Assembly: GCF_000412695.1 (NCBI RefSeq)
Contig: NC_021499.1
Coordinates: 310,001-374,000 of the forward strand
Source of the DNA: Pseudomonas resinovorans NBRC 106553
Lineage (GTDB): Bacteria; Pseudomonadota; Gammaproteobacteria; Pseudomonadales; Pseudomonadaceae
Length of the DNA stretch: 64,000 bases
Direction of reading: 5' to 3'
Position numbers and translations under genes: made by a program
Part shown: piece after piece, positions 7,569 to 17,586 of the stretch
Layout: each line of letters begins with the position of its first letter
Numbering within the stretch: the stretch's first letter is position 1
The notes under the pieces: generated by a model
Seen by the model: the letters and a program-made list of their open reading frames with translations, nothing else
Databases searched by the model: none
Told to the model about the DNA's origin: nothing

Positions 7569-7763
7569 GACAAGCTCCTCTGTCCTTTATTGGTTATTTA
7601 GGCGTAATCAGCCTGAAATAGACCGGTACAGGCGCACGCGCATAGGTTGGAAGGTTTGCGCAGGTCGTTCCGGCGGGCACGTCGTAGTAGGCGCCGACCT
7701 GCGAGCCTTCCTTGAAGGCCATGGCGGCGAGCGATGACCAGTGGGAGCAGGTCACCGAGTCGA
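7211..7763 (-). repeat. Duplicated Rhs tip module, copy B (probable parental copy)
   Basis: Matches 5394-5947 over 553 bp at about 98% identity. Copy B is joined to an intact upstream gene (7594-7941), whereas copy A has only its tail, so B looks like the original. Confidence 0.95.
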
Positions 7764-7941
7764 CGGATGGAGTGCCTTTCAAGTTGCACAATACTGTCCA
7801 GTCGCTTCGCCAGGTGCTCAGTATCATGAGATTTCCGTTTCCATAGACGATCACCTGAGCGAGCTTTCCCGGGCAGTAGAGCGCGGCGGATTGTGCAATG
7901 GTGGATAACGCCATCAGAGCTATGAAGGATAAGGTTCGCAT
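7594..7941 (-). CDS. Small secreted four-cysteine protein between the Rhs body and the tip
   Basis: 115 residues: signal peptide MRTLSFIALMALSTIAQSA, then a ~96-residue mature domain with four cysteines (YCPG, VLCNL, VTCSH, TTCANL), suited to two disulfides in the periplasm or outside the cell. GGGAGACTGTA gives a good ribosome site. No family recognised. It lies between the large Rhs gene (119 bp upstream) and tip B (25 bp downstream), and its tail is duplicated ahead of tip A, so it belongs to the Rhs locus; a role as chaperone, adaptor or secreted partner is possible but unproven. Confidence 0.82.
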   Translation of the reverse strand: MRTLSFIALMALSTIAQSAALYCPGKLAQVIVYGNGNLMILSTWRSDWTVLCNLKGTPSVDSVTCSHWSSLAAMAFKEGSQVGAYYDVPAGTTCANLPTYARAPVPVYFRLITPK

Positions 7942-8060
7942 TACAGTCTCCCTGACTGAGTCGTTGGAGTGGTTGTCTCTACAATTTCACCCGTAATTAC
8001 CCGGGGCTGATTCGCTCGTTCGATCTCACGTACCCGCTCAAGAGCTCGTACGTTGTTGGT

Positions 8061-11000
8061 CTAATTACCTATGATCGTTCGATGCATGACGGGCACCATG
8101 GCTGGCCAGTTCGATTTGAGCGGAGAAACTCCCTGCAAATAGCTGTTCAAGTTGGAGATGCCATCACCGTTCGCATCGAGATGGGCGTCGGCTGGATCGA
8201 GGGGGTTGAGCTTGTGCTGGAACTCCCATCCATCGGGCATGCCGTCGTTGTCGCTGTCGGCATTGCGCAGCTTGGTGCCCAGTCGGTATTCATCCGCATT
8301 GCTCAGGCCGTCGCCGTCGCTGTCCGACCGGCCGTCCCGAGGATCGGCGGGGTCCAGACCGAGCCGCTGCTCGAAGCAGTCGGGCATGCCATCGAGATCG
8401 CTATCCCGGTCGGAGCATTGCTCACGGTGGGCCACCAGTTGACCGGCTATGTGGATGTACTCCTTCACCCCGCCGCTGGCATCTTCTTCGCGAAGCAGTT
8501 GGCCATTCCTGCCGTAGACGCTGATCCGCAGGCCGCTCTTTGTGTCCGTGGTAGTCACCCGGCGGCCGGCGACGTCATAGCTGTAGCGCTCATCAGGTGC
8601 GGTGGCGCAATCGGCGCGGGGCGACAGGCAGAGCCAGGTCATCCGGCTGGCCTGGTCGTAGCCGTACTGGCCGGTGGCGCTGAGGGTGTTGCCGCGGGCG
8701 TCGTAGCTGAGGCGGGCGTTCATTGAGCCGCCCAGGCTGGCCAGGCGTCCCTGGCTGTCGTAGCCGTAGTCGATGGTCCTGCCACCGAGCGCGTGCCGGG
8801 TCAGGTCGCCGCGCGGGTTGTAGGCAAAGCTCGCAGCGCCCCAGATGCCTCTGGCGGAGGTCAGGCGATCGGTGGCGTCGTAGCCGAGCGTCTGGTTGTA
8901 GGCGCTGTTTTGCAGGTCGGAGATTTGCGTGAGGTTGCTGGCCGCGTCGTAGGCATAGCGCAGGTGCATCGGCAGGTCGGGCCCGCCCACTTGCCGTTCC
9001 GTTACCCGCAGGCGCCGGTTGTCCACCGCCACGGCCAGCCTGCGGCCGTTGCCGTAGGTCAGCGTGCTCAATTGCCCGTCGGGGTGATAGCCGATGGCGC
9101 TGGCGAACGCGCCGGCTCGCGTGGCACGCCCGTAGGCGTCGGGGGCGTAGTCCACCACCAGGCCACTGGGGTAGGTGATCGACTGCAGGCTATCCAGGGC
9201 GTTGTAGCTGTAACGGAAGCCCAATGTACGCGCCGGGCTGGTCAGGACGAGGCTTTCACTTAGCAGCAGGTCGTGGGCATCGTAGGCGTAGTTCCAGGTG
9301 TTGCCCTGGTAGGAAGTCTGCGAAAGCAATCTCCCGGCCAGGTCGTAGTTGAAGGTGAAGGTCTGGCTACCGGAGTGGGCGATGCGCACCAGGCGGTTCA
9401 TGGCGTCGTAGCCGAAGGTGTCGGCCGCGGCCGCACCGACCTTGCGGCTGGTGCGATTGCCCACCGCGTCGTAGCCATACACCGTTGTCTGGGTTTCCGG
9501 ATTGAGCTCGCTGGCGAGGAACCCGCGAGCGTCGTAGGTGTAGCGGCGAACCAACCCGCCTTGTTCGATGGACAGGAGCCGTCCCAGGTTGTCCCGGCCA
9601 AAGGCCGTGGTGATGCCGCCTGGCTGAGCTGTCCGTGTCAGCAACTTCTCGGAGGGTTCGCCAAAGGATGCATAGGTCGATGTCGTGACGTTGCCGCGTT
9701 CGTCGCGCAGGGTCTGGGTATTCGCCGATCCGTAGCTGGTGCTGATCGAACTGCCGTCCGCGTGGCGTAACAGGGTTCGACGTCCAAGGCCGTCGTAATC
9801 GAAACTGAGGACGCTGCCGCTGGCCTGGTTGTAGCCGGGCAGGGACTGTGACGCCTGTTGGCCATCCGCCCTGTAGGTGGCGGCGAGCACGATTGGCGCG
9901 GTGCCGCCGGATTCACGTTGGCTGATCAGCTGCCCGAGCCCGTTGTATTGGCGGACCCGGCTGTAGTTGGCGCGCCTCAGGGTTTCCGTGGCGCCGTTGG
10001 CGCCAAAGGCATAGCTGATGGCGAGGTTGCTGGCGCCACCCTTGGGCATTGTCACCGCGGTGACCCGGTTCATGCTGTCGTAGCCATAGCGCGTGACACG
10101 GCCCAGAGGATCGGTGATCGAGGCCAGGGTCCCCGTGGGGTTGACCGTACGACGGATCACGCCGCCATCGGGCTGGGTAGTGGTGCCGGGAATGCCGCGG
10201 GAATAGCCAACGTGGCGGGTGCTGCGGCCGTTGGCGTCGACCACGCTCGCCAGATCGCCGTTCGAGGTGTAGGCATAGGTGGTGGTCACGCCAAAGTGAG
10301 CCTGTTGCGTCAGGCGTCCCGAGTTGCTGTAGCTGCTGGTGATCGCGCCGGGTATGCCGGAAATGGATTGGCTGGCCACTTTGCCCAGTATCCACTGCCC
10401 CCCGGGCCGCACATAGGTGTAGGTGGTGGTGCGAGCAAGCTGGCCCTGCTCGGCCACCGTCAAAGGCTGGCCGTAGGCGTCGTAGGTGTATCGCGTGCTG
10501 TAGCTGGTGCCGTCCTGGACGATCACCTTGCTGGCCAGCAGGGCGGCGCGGGTGCGGTCCTCCACCAGCAGGTTGTAGCGGCGCATCTCGTGCTGGCTTG
10601 AGATGTCCTGGCTGGTCCAGGTGTAGGTTTCGCTGCGCAGGGCCGGCCCGCACTCGCTGCCGGCACGGGCTGCGGTGTACTTGCGCACCAGTGCGCCGAC
10701 TCTCCATAGGCCACGGTTCACACCCGACGCGCCGTTGGCCAGGGTGTCCGTCCCGACATGTTCATAACCGATGCATTGCAAGGGCCCCTTGACCAGCGTC
10801 TGGTCGTTGTTGGGTGCTCGCCCTTTGGCGTACTGGTACTCCCAGACCTGCTCGGCCGGCGTGGCGCCCTGGATGCCTGACAGCGTCCGCCGGCTGATGA
10901 CGTTGAGCCGCTCGGCTGGGTTGGGGCCCATTTGCCGGAACTCATAGGCATAGCTGGTGCGCAGCCCCATCGGGCTCGTCATGCTGGCCATGGAGAAGCG

Positions 11001-11990
11001 ACCCGGTACGGTGCCGGCCAGGCTGTTTGCATTGTTGTATGCGTAGGACCAGCGCGTGCCGTCGGGATAGTTCACGCTTTCCAGATAGTGCGGCCTGGCG
11101 CCTACTCCCATGTTTGCATCGATGTACGAGTAGCGGATGGTCACGCCGTTGGCGACGATTGTATGGAGGACAGGTCTCGTCCCCGCCTCGTCCTGATAGG
11201 TGAAATGCACCGAGCGACCATCGGACGCCTGAATCGATTTCAGTAGGTGGTGGCGGCCGTAGAGGTTGTTGGATCCGATGTTGTAGTCGAATTGAAGAAA
11301 GTTGCCGTCCGGGTCTTCGATGCGGGTCACGAAGTAGGTGAGGAGCTGCTGGTCCGGGGAAACTGTCCCCTTCTTGTCGAAGAAGTACCTCAACCCTGCC
11401 GGGGAGATCACGATAAGTCCGCCGTCGCCCTTGTTCATTCCCCGGGGTAGACAGCGGCCGATCCAGCGTTCCTTGGTAATGAAGGCGTGATCCTGGCCGT
11501 CGCCATTGGCCAGGACCTGCCGGGAGCCGTCCGGTAGTTCGAGGATGGGGTTCAGGTTGGAGGCGACCCGGTTGCTGATCTGGCAACCACGGTTGTTGTC
11601 GGCCTGGTTCAGGTAGGCATAGGTCCTGGAAACCCAGAGACGGCCAAAATGCAGGTCCCAGCCGGTGCCGAAAGGGGTACGTTCGCGATAGCCGTTGCTG
11701 TAGGGGCCATGGTCATTGGTGACGCTCTGGTAATTGCGCAGGACTTCGATATCCAGGCCGCCATTGCCAGGTATCAGCAAGTCCCGGACGAGCATTTTCA
11801 ATGCGCCGGTAAATGGATCGACGCTGTCGACTTGCTGGGTGCTTGAATAGTCGCGATTGGCCAAATGGCCAGGCTCCTGGTAAGAACCCACCGCCGCTCC
11901 AGTGAAGTCCTCGTCGGCCGCCAGCGCCTGGCTAGCCAGGACACCCGCTACGAGCACAGCACCCAACTGGCGACGCCTGTCCTTGGTCAT
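8061..11990 (-). CDS. Large secreted Rhs/YD-repeat protein without a tip or toxin, with C-terminal calcium-binding-type repeats
   Basis: 1309 residues. The ATG at 11990 follows AAGGAGAGCCGT; MTKDRRRQLGAVLVAGVLASQALA is a signal peptide. An N-terminal DUF6531-like start (VDPFTGALKMLVRDLLIPG, NYQS) is followed by some 25 YD repeats (pattern Y-D-x-x-G-R/N-L/R) forming the Rhs shell. The body stops at GGVKEYIHIAGQLVAHRE, where other Rhs proteins continue into YYHTDHLGSP. Here residues 1192-1309 instead carry thrombospondin-3-like repeats (DSDLDGMPD, DSDGDGLSNADE, DSDNDGMPDGWE, DANGDGISN). No autoprotease tip and no toxin are attached. The missing core is encoded by the tip genes downstream on the same strand. 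Confidence 0.93.
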   Translation of the reverse strand: MTKDRRRQLGAVLVAGVLASQALAADEDFTGAAVGSYQEPGHLANRDYSSTQQVDSVDPFTGALKMLVRDLLIPGNGGLDIEVLRNYQSVTNDHGPYSNGYRERTPFGTGWDLHFGRLWVSRTYAYLNQADNNRGCQISNRVASNLNPILELPDGSRQVLANGDGQDHAFITKERWIGRCLPRGMNKGDGGLIVISPAGLRYFFDKKGTVSPDQQLLTYFVTRIEDPDGNFLQFDYNIGSNNLYGRHHLLKSIQASDGRSVHFTYQDEAGTRPVLHTIVANGVTIRYSYIDANMGVGARPHYLESVNYPDGTRWSYAYNNANSLAGTVPGRFSMASMTSPMGLRTSYAYEFRQMGPNPAERLNVISRRTLSGIQGATPAEQVWEYQYAKGRAPNNDQTLVKGPLQCIGYEHVGTDTLANGASGVNRGLWRVGALVRKYTAARAGSECGPALRSETYTWTSQDISSQHEMRRYNLLVEDRTRAALLASKVIVQDGTSYSTRYTYDAYGQPLTVAEQGQLARTTTYTYVRPGGQWILGKVASQSISGIPGAITSSYSNSGRLTQQAHFGVTTTYAYTSNGDLASVVDANGRSTRHVGYSRGIPGTTTQPDGGVIRRTVNPTGTLASITDPLGRVTRYGYDSMNRVTAVTMPKGGASNLAISYAFGANGATETLRRANYSRVRQYNGLGQLISQRESGGTAPIVLAATYRADGQQASQSLPGYNQASGSVLSFDYDGLGRRTLLRHADGSSISTSYGSANTQTLRDERGNVTTSTYASFGEPSEKLLTRTAQPGGITTAFGRDNLGRLLSIEQGGLVRRYTYDARGFLASELNPETQTTVYGYDAVGNRTSRKVGAAAADTFGYDAMNRLVRIAHSGSQTFTFNYDLAGRLLSQTSYQGNTWNYAYDAHDLLLSESLVLTSPARTLGFRYSYNALDSLQSITYPSGLVVDYAPDAYGRATRAGAFASAIGYHPDGQLSTLTYGNGRRLAVAVDNRRLRVTERQVGGPDLPMHLRYAYDAASNLTQISDLQNSAYNQTLGYDATDRLTSARGIWGAASFAYNPRGDLTRHALGGRTIDYGYDSQGRLASLGGSMNARLSYDARGNTLSATGQYGYDQASRMTWLCLSPRADCATAPDERYSYDVAGRRVTTTDTKSGLRISVYGRNGQLLREEDASGGVKEYIHIAGQLVAHREQCSDRDSDLDGMPDCFEQRLGLDPADPRDGRSDSDGDGLSNADEYRLGTKLRNADSDNDGMPDGWEFQHKLNPLDPADAHLDANGDGISNLNSYLQGVSPLKSNWPAMVPVMHRTIIGN

Positions 11991-12320
11991 ACGGCTCTCC
12001 TTCACCATCCCGGATTTCGTCAGGATTGATGGCACCTCGGTGCATGAGCTCGTGAGTCTATTGGGGGTGGAAGAGCCGACCGAATAAGACGCATCTCAAA
12101 ACGCTGTAGGTCCCGCCTGTGCCTGTGTGGGGAAATTGTCCGGGTTTCCCTGAAGAGCCCCGCGCAGAAAGGGGCTCGGGCAGCGGGCAGGCGGCAGCCA
12201 GGGTGCAGCCAATCCCTTTTCCCTTCGTCGGAACCCATGGCAGCCCCACGCCTTGCGGCCTATGTTCCTGCGTGGGGCGTCTGCTTCGCCCCCTGCCTGG
12301 TCGCGCAAGGAGGTGACGCC
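11991..12320. other. Divergent intergenic region between the Rhs locus and the CBS gene
   Basis: 330 bp without a credible gene. It should hold the promoters of both divergent units. One hairpin is visible: GAGCCCC...GGGGCTC at 12155-12177 with a nine-base loop and no T run. No binding site recognised. Confidence 0.5.
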
Positions 12321-13696
<1,376 letters not shown>

Positions 13697-13700
<4 letters not shown>

Positions 13701-14881
13701 GCCAGCAGGACGATCCGACCCCACGCGCCTTCGCCACTCGTGTGATCCACGCCGGCCAGGCCCCCGACCCCAGCACCGGCGCCATCATGCCGCCGATCTA
13801 TGCCAACTCCACCTATGCCCAGGAGAGCCCCGGCGTGCACAAGGGGCTGGACTACGGACGCTCGCACAACCCAACACGCTTCGCCCTGGAACGCTGCGTC
13901 GCGGACCTGGAGGGTGGCGCCCAGGCCTTCGCCTTCGCCTCCGGGCTGGCGGCCATCGGCACGGTGCTGGAGCTGCTCGACGCCGGCTCCCACATCGTCG
14001 CCAGCAATGACCTCTATGGCGGCACCTTCCGCCTGTTCGAGCGGGTGCGCCGGGCCAGCGCCGGGCACCGCTTCAGCTTCGTCGATTTCAGCGACCTTGC
14101 CTCCATCGGCGCAGCGATCAGCGACGACACGCGCATGCTCTGGGTGGAAACCCCGAGCAATCCGCTGTTGCGCCTGGCCGATCTGGAAGCCATCGCCGAA
14201 CTCTGCCAGGGGCGGGGCATCATCCTGGTGGCGGACAACACCTTCGCCAGCCCCTGGACCCAGCGCCCGCTGGAGCTGGGCTTCGACCTGGTGGTGCACT
14301 CCACCACCAAGTACCTCAACGGCCACTCCGACGTGATCGGCGGCATCGCCATCGTTTCCGGCGAAAGCCGTTGTGAACCGCTGCGCGAGCGCCTGGGCTT
14401 CCTGCAGAACGCCGTGGGCGCCATCGCCGGGCCCTTCGACGCCTTCCTCACCCTGCGCGGGGTGAAGACCCTGGCCCTGCGCATGGAGCGCCACTGCAGC
14501 AATGCCCTGGAACTGGCCTACTGGCTGGAGCAACAGCCGCAGGTGGCGCGGGTCTACTACCCCGGCCTGCAATCCCACCCGCAGCACGCGCTGGCGCGGC
14601 GGCAGATGCATGGCTACGGCGGGATGATCTCCCTCGACTTGCGGGCCGACCTCGCGGGCACCCGACGCTTCCTCGAAGCCGTGCGCATCTTCACCCTGGC
14701 CGAGAGCCTGGGGGGCGTGGAAAGCCTGATCGAGCACCCGGGCATCATGACCCACGCCAGCATCCCGGCGGAGATCCGTGCCGAGTTGGGCATAGGCGAC
14801 TCGCTGGTGCGGTTGTCGGTGGGAGTGGAAGAGGTGGAAGACCTGCGCGCGGACCTGGCGCAGGCGTTGGGGAAGGTCTGA
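13697..14881 (+). CDS. Cystathionine gamma-lyase (trans-sulfuration PLP enzyme)
   Basis: Second enzyme of reverse transsulfuration, cleaving cystathionine to cysteine, 2-oxobutyrate and ammonia. 394 residues of the Cys/Met metabolism PLP family: RVIHAGQAPDPSTGAIMPPIY, YGRSHNPTR, FASGLAAI, VVADNTFASP and the PLP lysine in HSTTKYLNGHSDVIGG. The ATG overlaps the stop of the cystathionine beta-synthase gene. Sequence alone does not fully separate gamma-lyase from gamma-synthase or beta-lyase; the operon with CBS favours gamma-lyase. Confidence 0.92.
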
Positions 14882-14897
14882 GGACCGTGATGCCGGT

Positions 14898-14920
14898 GTA
14901 GCCCGGATGCAGTCCGGGGA
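14898..14920 (+). repeat. Short palindromic repeat GTAGCCCGGATGCAG...
   Basis: Common Pseudomonas intergenic palindrome (CCCGGATGCAGTCCGGG core). A reverse-oriented relative lies at 20275-20296. Confidence 0.6.
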
Positions 14921-14945
14921 ATATGGCACGGAATCTATGGGCTCG

Positions 14946-15024
14946 GTAGGTTGGCGCAGAGCGTAGCGAAGCCCAACGTTTCGACACGTGATGTTGGGCT
15001 TCGCACCGCTCAGCCACAACCTAC
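14946..15024 (+). repeat. Complete inverted REP element
   Basis: Two arms in opposite orientation: GTAGGTTGGCGCAGAGCG...GCCCAACG and its near-complement TGTTGGGCTTCGC...CAACCTAC. It forms a long hairpin between the converging CGL and acylase genes and could act as terminator or mRNA stabiliser. Confidence 0.8.
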
Positions 15025-15100
15025 GGTTACCTGTAGACCGGATGAATCCTGAAAGCACCAGGGGCGCCCCTCTCCCTGAAGGGTGAGGGGCGCCCCTGTT

Positions 15101-17479
15101 TCAGTTCGCCGGCACCAACTCCAAGGTCCCCTGGCTATTGGCCTTCACCTCGTCTTCGGCGAAGTGCATGGGCACGTACTCGCCGCGGATGTAGGCCTCG
15201 GCCTGGTCGCGGTAGTGGCGGTCGAAGGGCACGCCGCTCTGGCCAACCGGGTTGATACCCAGGGCGTGTTCGGCGTCGGCCATATCCACCAGGCGTCGGG
15301 TCGAGGGGCCGTAGAACACTTCCCAGGGCGCCGGGCCGACGCGGTGGGACAGGTTGTTCGGCACTTCGTGGCCGCCCGGTGCGGCGAAGGGGCCGACGTT
15401 GAACAGCAGGTTCAACGGCTTCTGCTGGCCCAGGGGGTGGGCGTGGGTCAGGCTGTGGCCCTTGCCCCATTGCCACTGGGTGGTGTCTTCGCCGAAGGTT
15501 TTCTTCAGGTGCGCCAGGCTCGCCTGCCAGGCGGCCTTGACGGTTTCCGCGCGGCCTTCCCGTTGCGGCGTCTTGCGATCGTCCCACCAGGGCGAGGCCG
15601 GGTCGGCGGCCAGGCGCGGCAGGGCGGAGTCGAGGATGCGGGTCTGCAGCAGGCTGTCGAAGAAGGCGTCGCCCAGTTCGTCGCGCATCGCGGCGCTGGC
15701 CAGTTCATAGGTGAGCTGGTTGAACAGGGTGGCGGCGGTGGAGTCCAGCGGGTGGTCGCCTTGCCAGTTGGCCAGCTGCTCCACCAGGGGGCGTTCGGCG
15801 TCGCTGGCCGCCGCGCGCAGGTCGTCGAGGATCGGTGCGAGCAGGCGTGGGCCGTAGCCGGTGGTGGTGTCCAGCTGCAGCGCCTGGCTGTTCTGCACAT
15901 CCCACTTCACCCCGGGCTCGGCCAGGCGCTGGTTCAGCCGCTGGCCACGGTCCGGCAGGTTGTAGTAGCCCGGAATCGCCTCGCCCGTGGGCGACAGCGG
16001 TTGGTAGTTGGCCGAGACGATGAAGCCACGTTCCGGGTTTTCCTCGTGGGGGTTGGCGCTGAAGGGCAGGAAGCCGGGTTTGTCGGCTTCGCCGGTGCTG
16101 CCGTCGAGGATGAAGTAGGGGTTCACGCCGGCCGGGCGGTGCGGCAGCTTCGCCGCGGCCCACCAGCCGATGTCGCCGCTGGCGTTGGCCCAGATCACGT
16201 TGAGGCCGGGGGAGTGGATCTTCTCGCTGGCGGCGCGGGCCTTGTCCAGGGTGTCGGCGCGGTTGAGCTGGTAGAAGGCGTCGAGGATGGGGTTCTCGGT
16301 TTCCAGGAAGGCCCACCACATGGCGATCGGCGTCTTGCCGGCCGCCGCACCCAGGGCGTCATTGATGATGGGGCCGTGGGGCGAGCGGCGCAGGGTCAGC
16401 TTCACCGGCTCGGCGTCCTTGACCTGGATGGTCTCTTCGCGGCTTTCCAGGTCCACCCACTGGCCCTGGTACCAGACCTGGTCGGGGTTGTCCGGGTTGG
16501 TCTTCTCGGCGATCAGGTCGACGTCGTCGTTCTGGAACATGGTCAGGCTCCAGGCGAACTGACGGTTGTGTCCCAGGGAGGCGGTCGGGTTCAGCGCCTG
16601 GTGGTGGCCGTAGAGTTCGAAGCCCGGGTAGCTCAGCTGCGCTTCGTACCACACCGCCGGCACGGCGAAGCGGATATGCGGGTCGCCGGCCAGCAGCGGT
16701 TTGCCGCTGGCGGTGTGGCTGCCGGACACGGCCCAGGCGTTGCTGCCCTCGAATTGCGGCAGGCCGGCTTCGACCAGGGCCTGCTGGCTGAGCTGGGCGA
16801 GGCGGTTGAGGTCCTGCCAGTCGCCCTTGGCCAGGGGCTGGCCGATCACGCCGTCGGGGTGCCAGTCGAGATCGAAGGCTTTCAGGTAGTCGACGCCCAG
16901 TTCGTCACGCACGTAGGTGATCGCCGGTTCGGTGCGGAACGCGGCGGCGAAGCTGTAGGCCATGTAGCCGGCCACGGAGAGGGTGTCGGCGACGGTGAAG
17001 GGGCGCTTCTCGATACCCAGCAGGTCGAACTCCACCGGTGCCGGGCGGCTGTCCTGGAACTGGTTGATGCCGTCGAGGTAGGCCTGCAGGGCCTTGGTCG
17101 CCGGGCTGTTCGGGTCCATCTTGCGGGCGTATTCGTCGGCATGGGCGCGGATGCCCAGGGTGCGGAACATGCGGTCCGTGTCCACCAGGCGGGCGCCGAG
17201 GATTTCAGCCAGCTCGCCACGGGCCAGGCGGCGCAGCATTTCCATCTGGAACAGGCGGTCCTGGGCATGGACGAAGCCCAGGGCGCGGTACATGTCGGCT
17301 TCGTTGGCGGCCTGGATGTGCGGTACGCCGCGCTCGTCGTAGCTCACGCTCACCGGGGCCTGGAGATGGGCCAGGGCCAGCTCGCCGTCGCGCAGCGGTT
17401 TCTTGCTCTCGCTGTACCAGGCGGCACCGGCGGCCACCGCAGCGACGATGACGGCAATGGCAGTCAGGGTGCGATTCAT
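15101..17479 (-). CDS. hacB: Penicillin acylase family hydrolase, probable AHL acylase HacB
   Basis: Ntn hydrolase of the penicillin G acylase family; the P. aeruginosa homologue (PA0305, by memory) deacylates long-chain homoserine lactones. 792 residues from the ATG at 17479 (eight bases after AAGGAG); an ATG six bases further upstream sits too close to that site. Residues 1-20 are a signal or anchor helix. The precursor should self-cleave before Ser246 in QFEGSNAWAVSGSHT, giving alpha and beta chains; HxxGxxxxGxGxPP-type features are replaced by GDPHIRFAVPAVWYE. The exact substrate is inferred from homology. A divergent AraC gene is next to it. Confidence 0.88.
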   Translation of the reverse strand: MNRTLTAIAVIVAAVAAGAAWYSESKKPLRDGELALAHLQAPVSVSYDERGVPHIQAANEADMYRALGFVHAQDRLFQMEMLRRLARGELAEILGARLVDTDRMFRTLGIRAHADEYARKMDPNSPATKALQAYLDGINQFQDSRPAPVEFDLLGIEKRPFTVADTLSVAGYMAYSFAAAFRTEPAITYVRDELGVDYLKAFDLDWHPDGVIGQPLAKGDWQDLNRLAQLSQQALVEAGLPQFEGSNAWAVSGSHTASGKPLLAGDPHIRFAVPAVWYEAQLSYPGFELYGHHQALNPTASLGHNRQFAWSLTMFQNDDVDLIAEKTNPDNPDQVWYQGQWVDLESREETIQVKDAEPVKLTLRRSPHGPIINDALGAAAGKTPIAMWWAFLETENPILDAFYQLNRADTLDKARAASEKIHSPGLNVIWANASGDIGWWAAAKLPHRPAGVNPYFILDGSTGEADKPGFLPFSANPHEENPERGFIVSANYQPLSPTGEAIPGYYNLPDRGQRLNQRLAEPGVKWDVQNSQALQLDTTTGYGPRLLAPILDDLRAAASDAERPLVEQLANWQGDHPLDSTAATLFNQLTYELASAAMRDELGDAFFDSLLQTRILDSALPRLAADPASPWWDDRKTPQREGRAETVKAAWQASLAHLKKTFGEDTTQWQWGKGHSLTHAHPLGQQKPLNLLFNVGPFAAPGGHEVPNNLSHRVGPAPWEVFYGPSTRRLVDMADAEHALGINPVGQSGVPFDRHYRDQAEAYIRGEYVPMHFAEDEVKANSQGTLELVPAN

Positions 17480-17534
17480 GAACATTTCTCCTTGTTATGG
17501 TCGCGGCATTCTCCCTAGACCTGTCGTCCCCGGC

Positions 17535-17573
17535 ATTGACCGAATGTGCTCAAGCTGAAACTCTTCGGTCAAT
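17535..17573. promoter_or_regulatory. Candidate operator: perfect 10-bp inverted repeat between the acylase and AraC genes
   Basis: ATTGACCGAA (17535-17544) and TTCGGTCAAT (17564-17573) are exact inverted repeats with a 19-bp spacer. They lie in the 107-bp divergent region, 14 bp before the regulator start. The arm centres are about 29 bp apart. Confidence 0.6.
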
Positions 17574-17586
17574 TGTGGAGCCAGCC

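Noticed and set aside
3685..8060. AT-rich region as a prophage or integrated element with attachment sites
   Set aside because: No integrase, tRNA target or flanking direct repeats seen; low GC is confined to toxin tails and immunity genes, as usual for Rhs loci.
12155..12177. Hairpin GAGCCCC...GGGGCTC as a terminator
   Set aside because: Nine-base loop, no T run, and it lies between divergent genes where no transcript should end.
15083..17518. An 811-codon plus-strand open frame opposite the acylase gene
   Set aside because: Antisense of a clear Ntn hydrolase gene; no ribosome site or domain.
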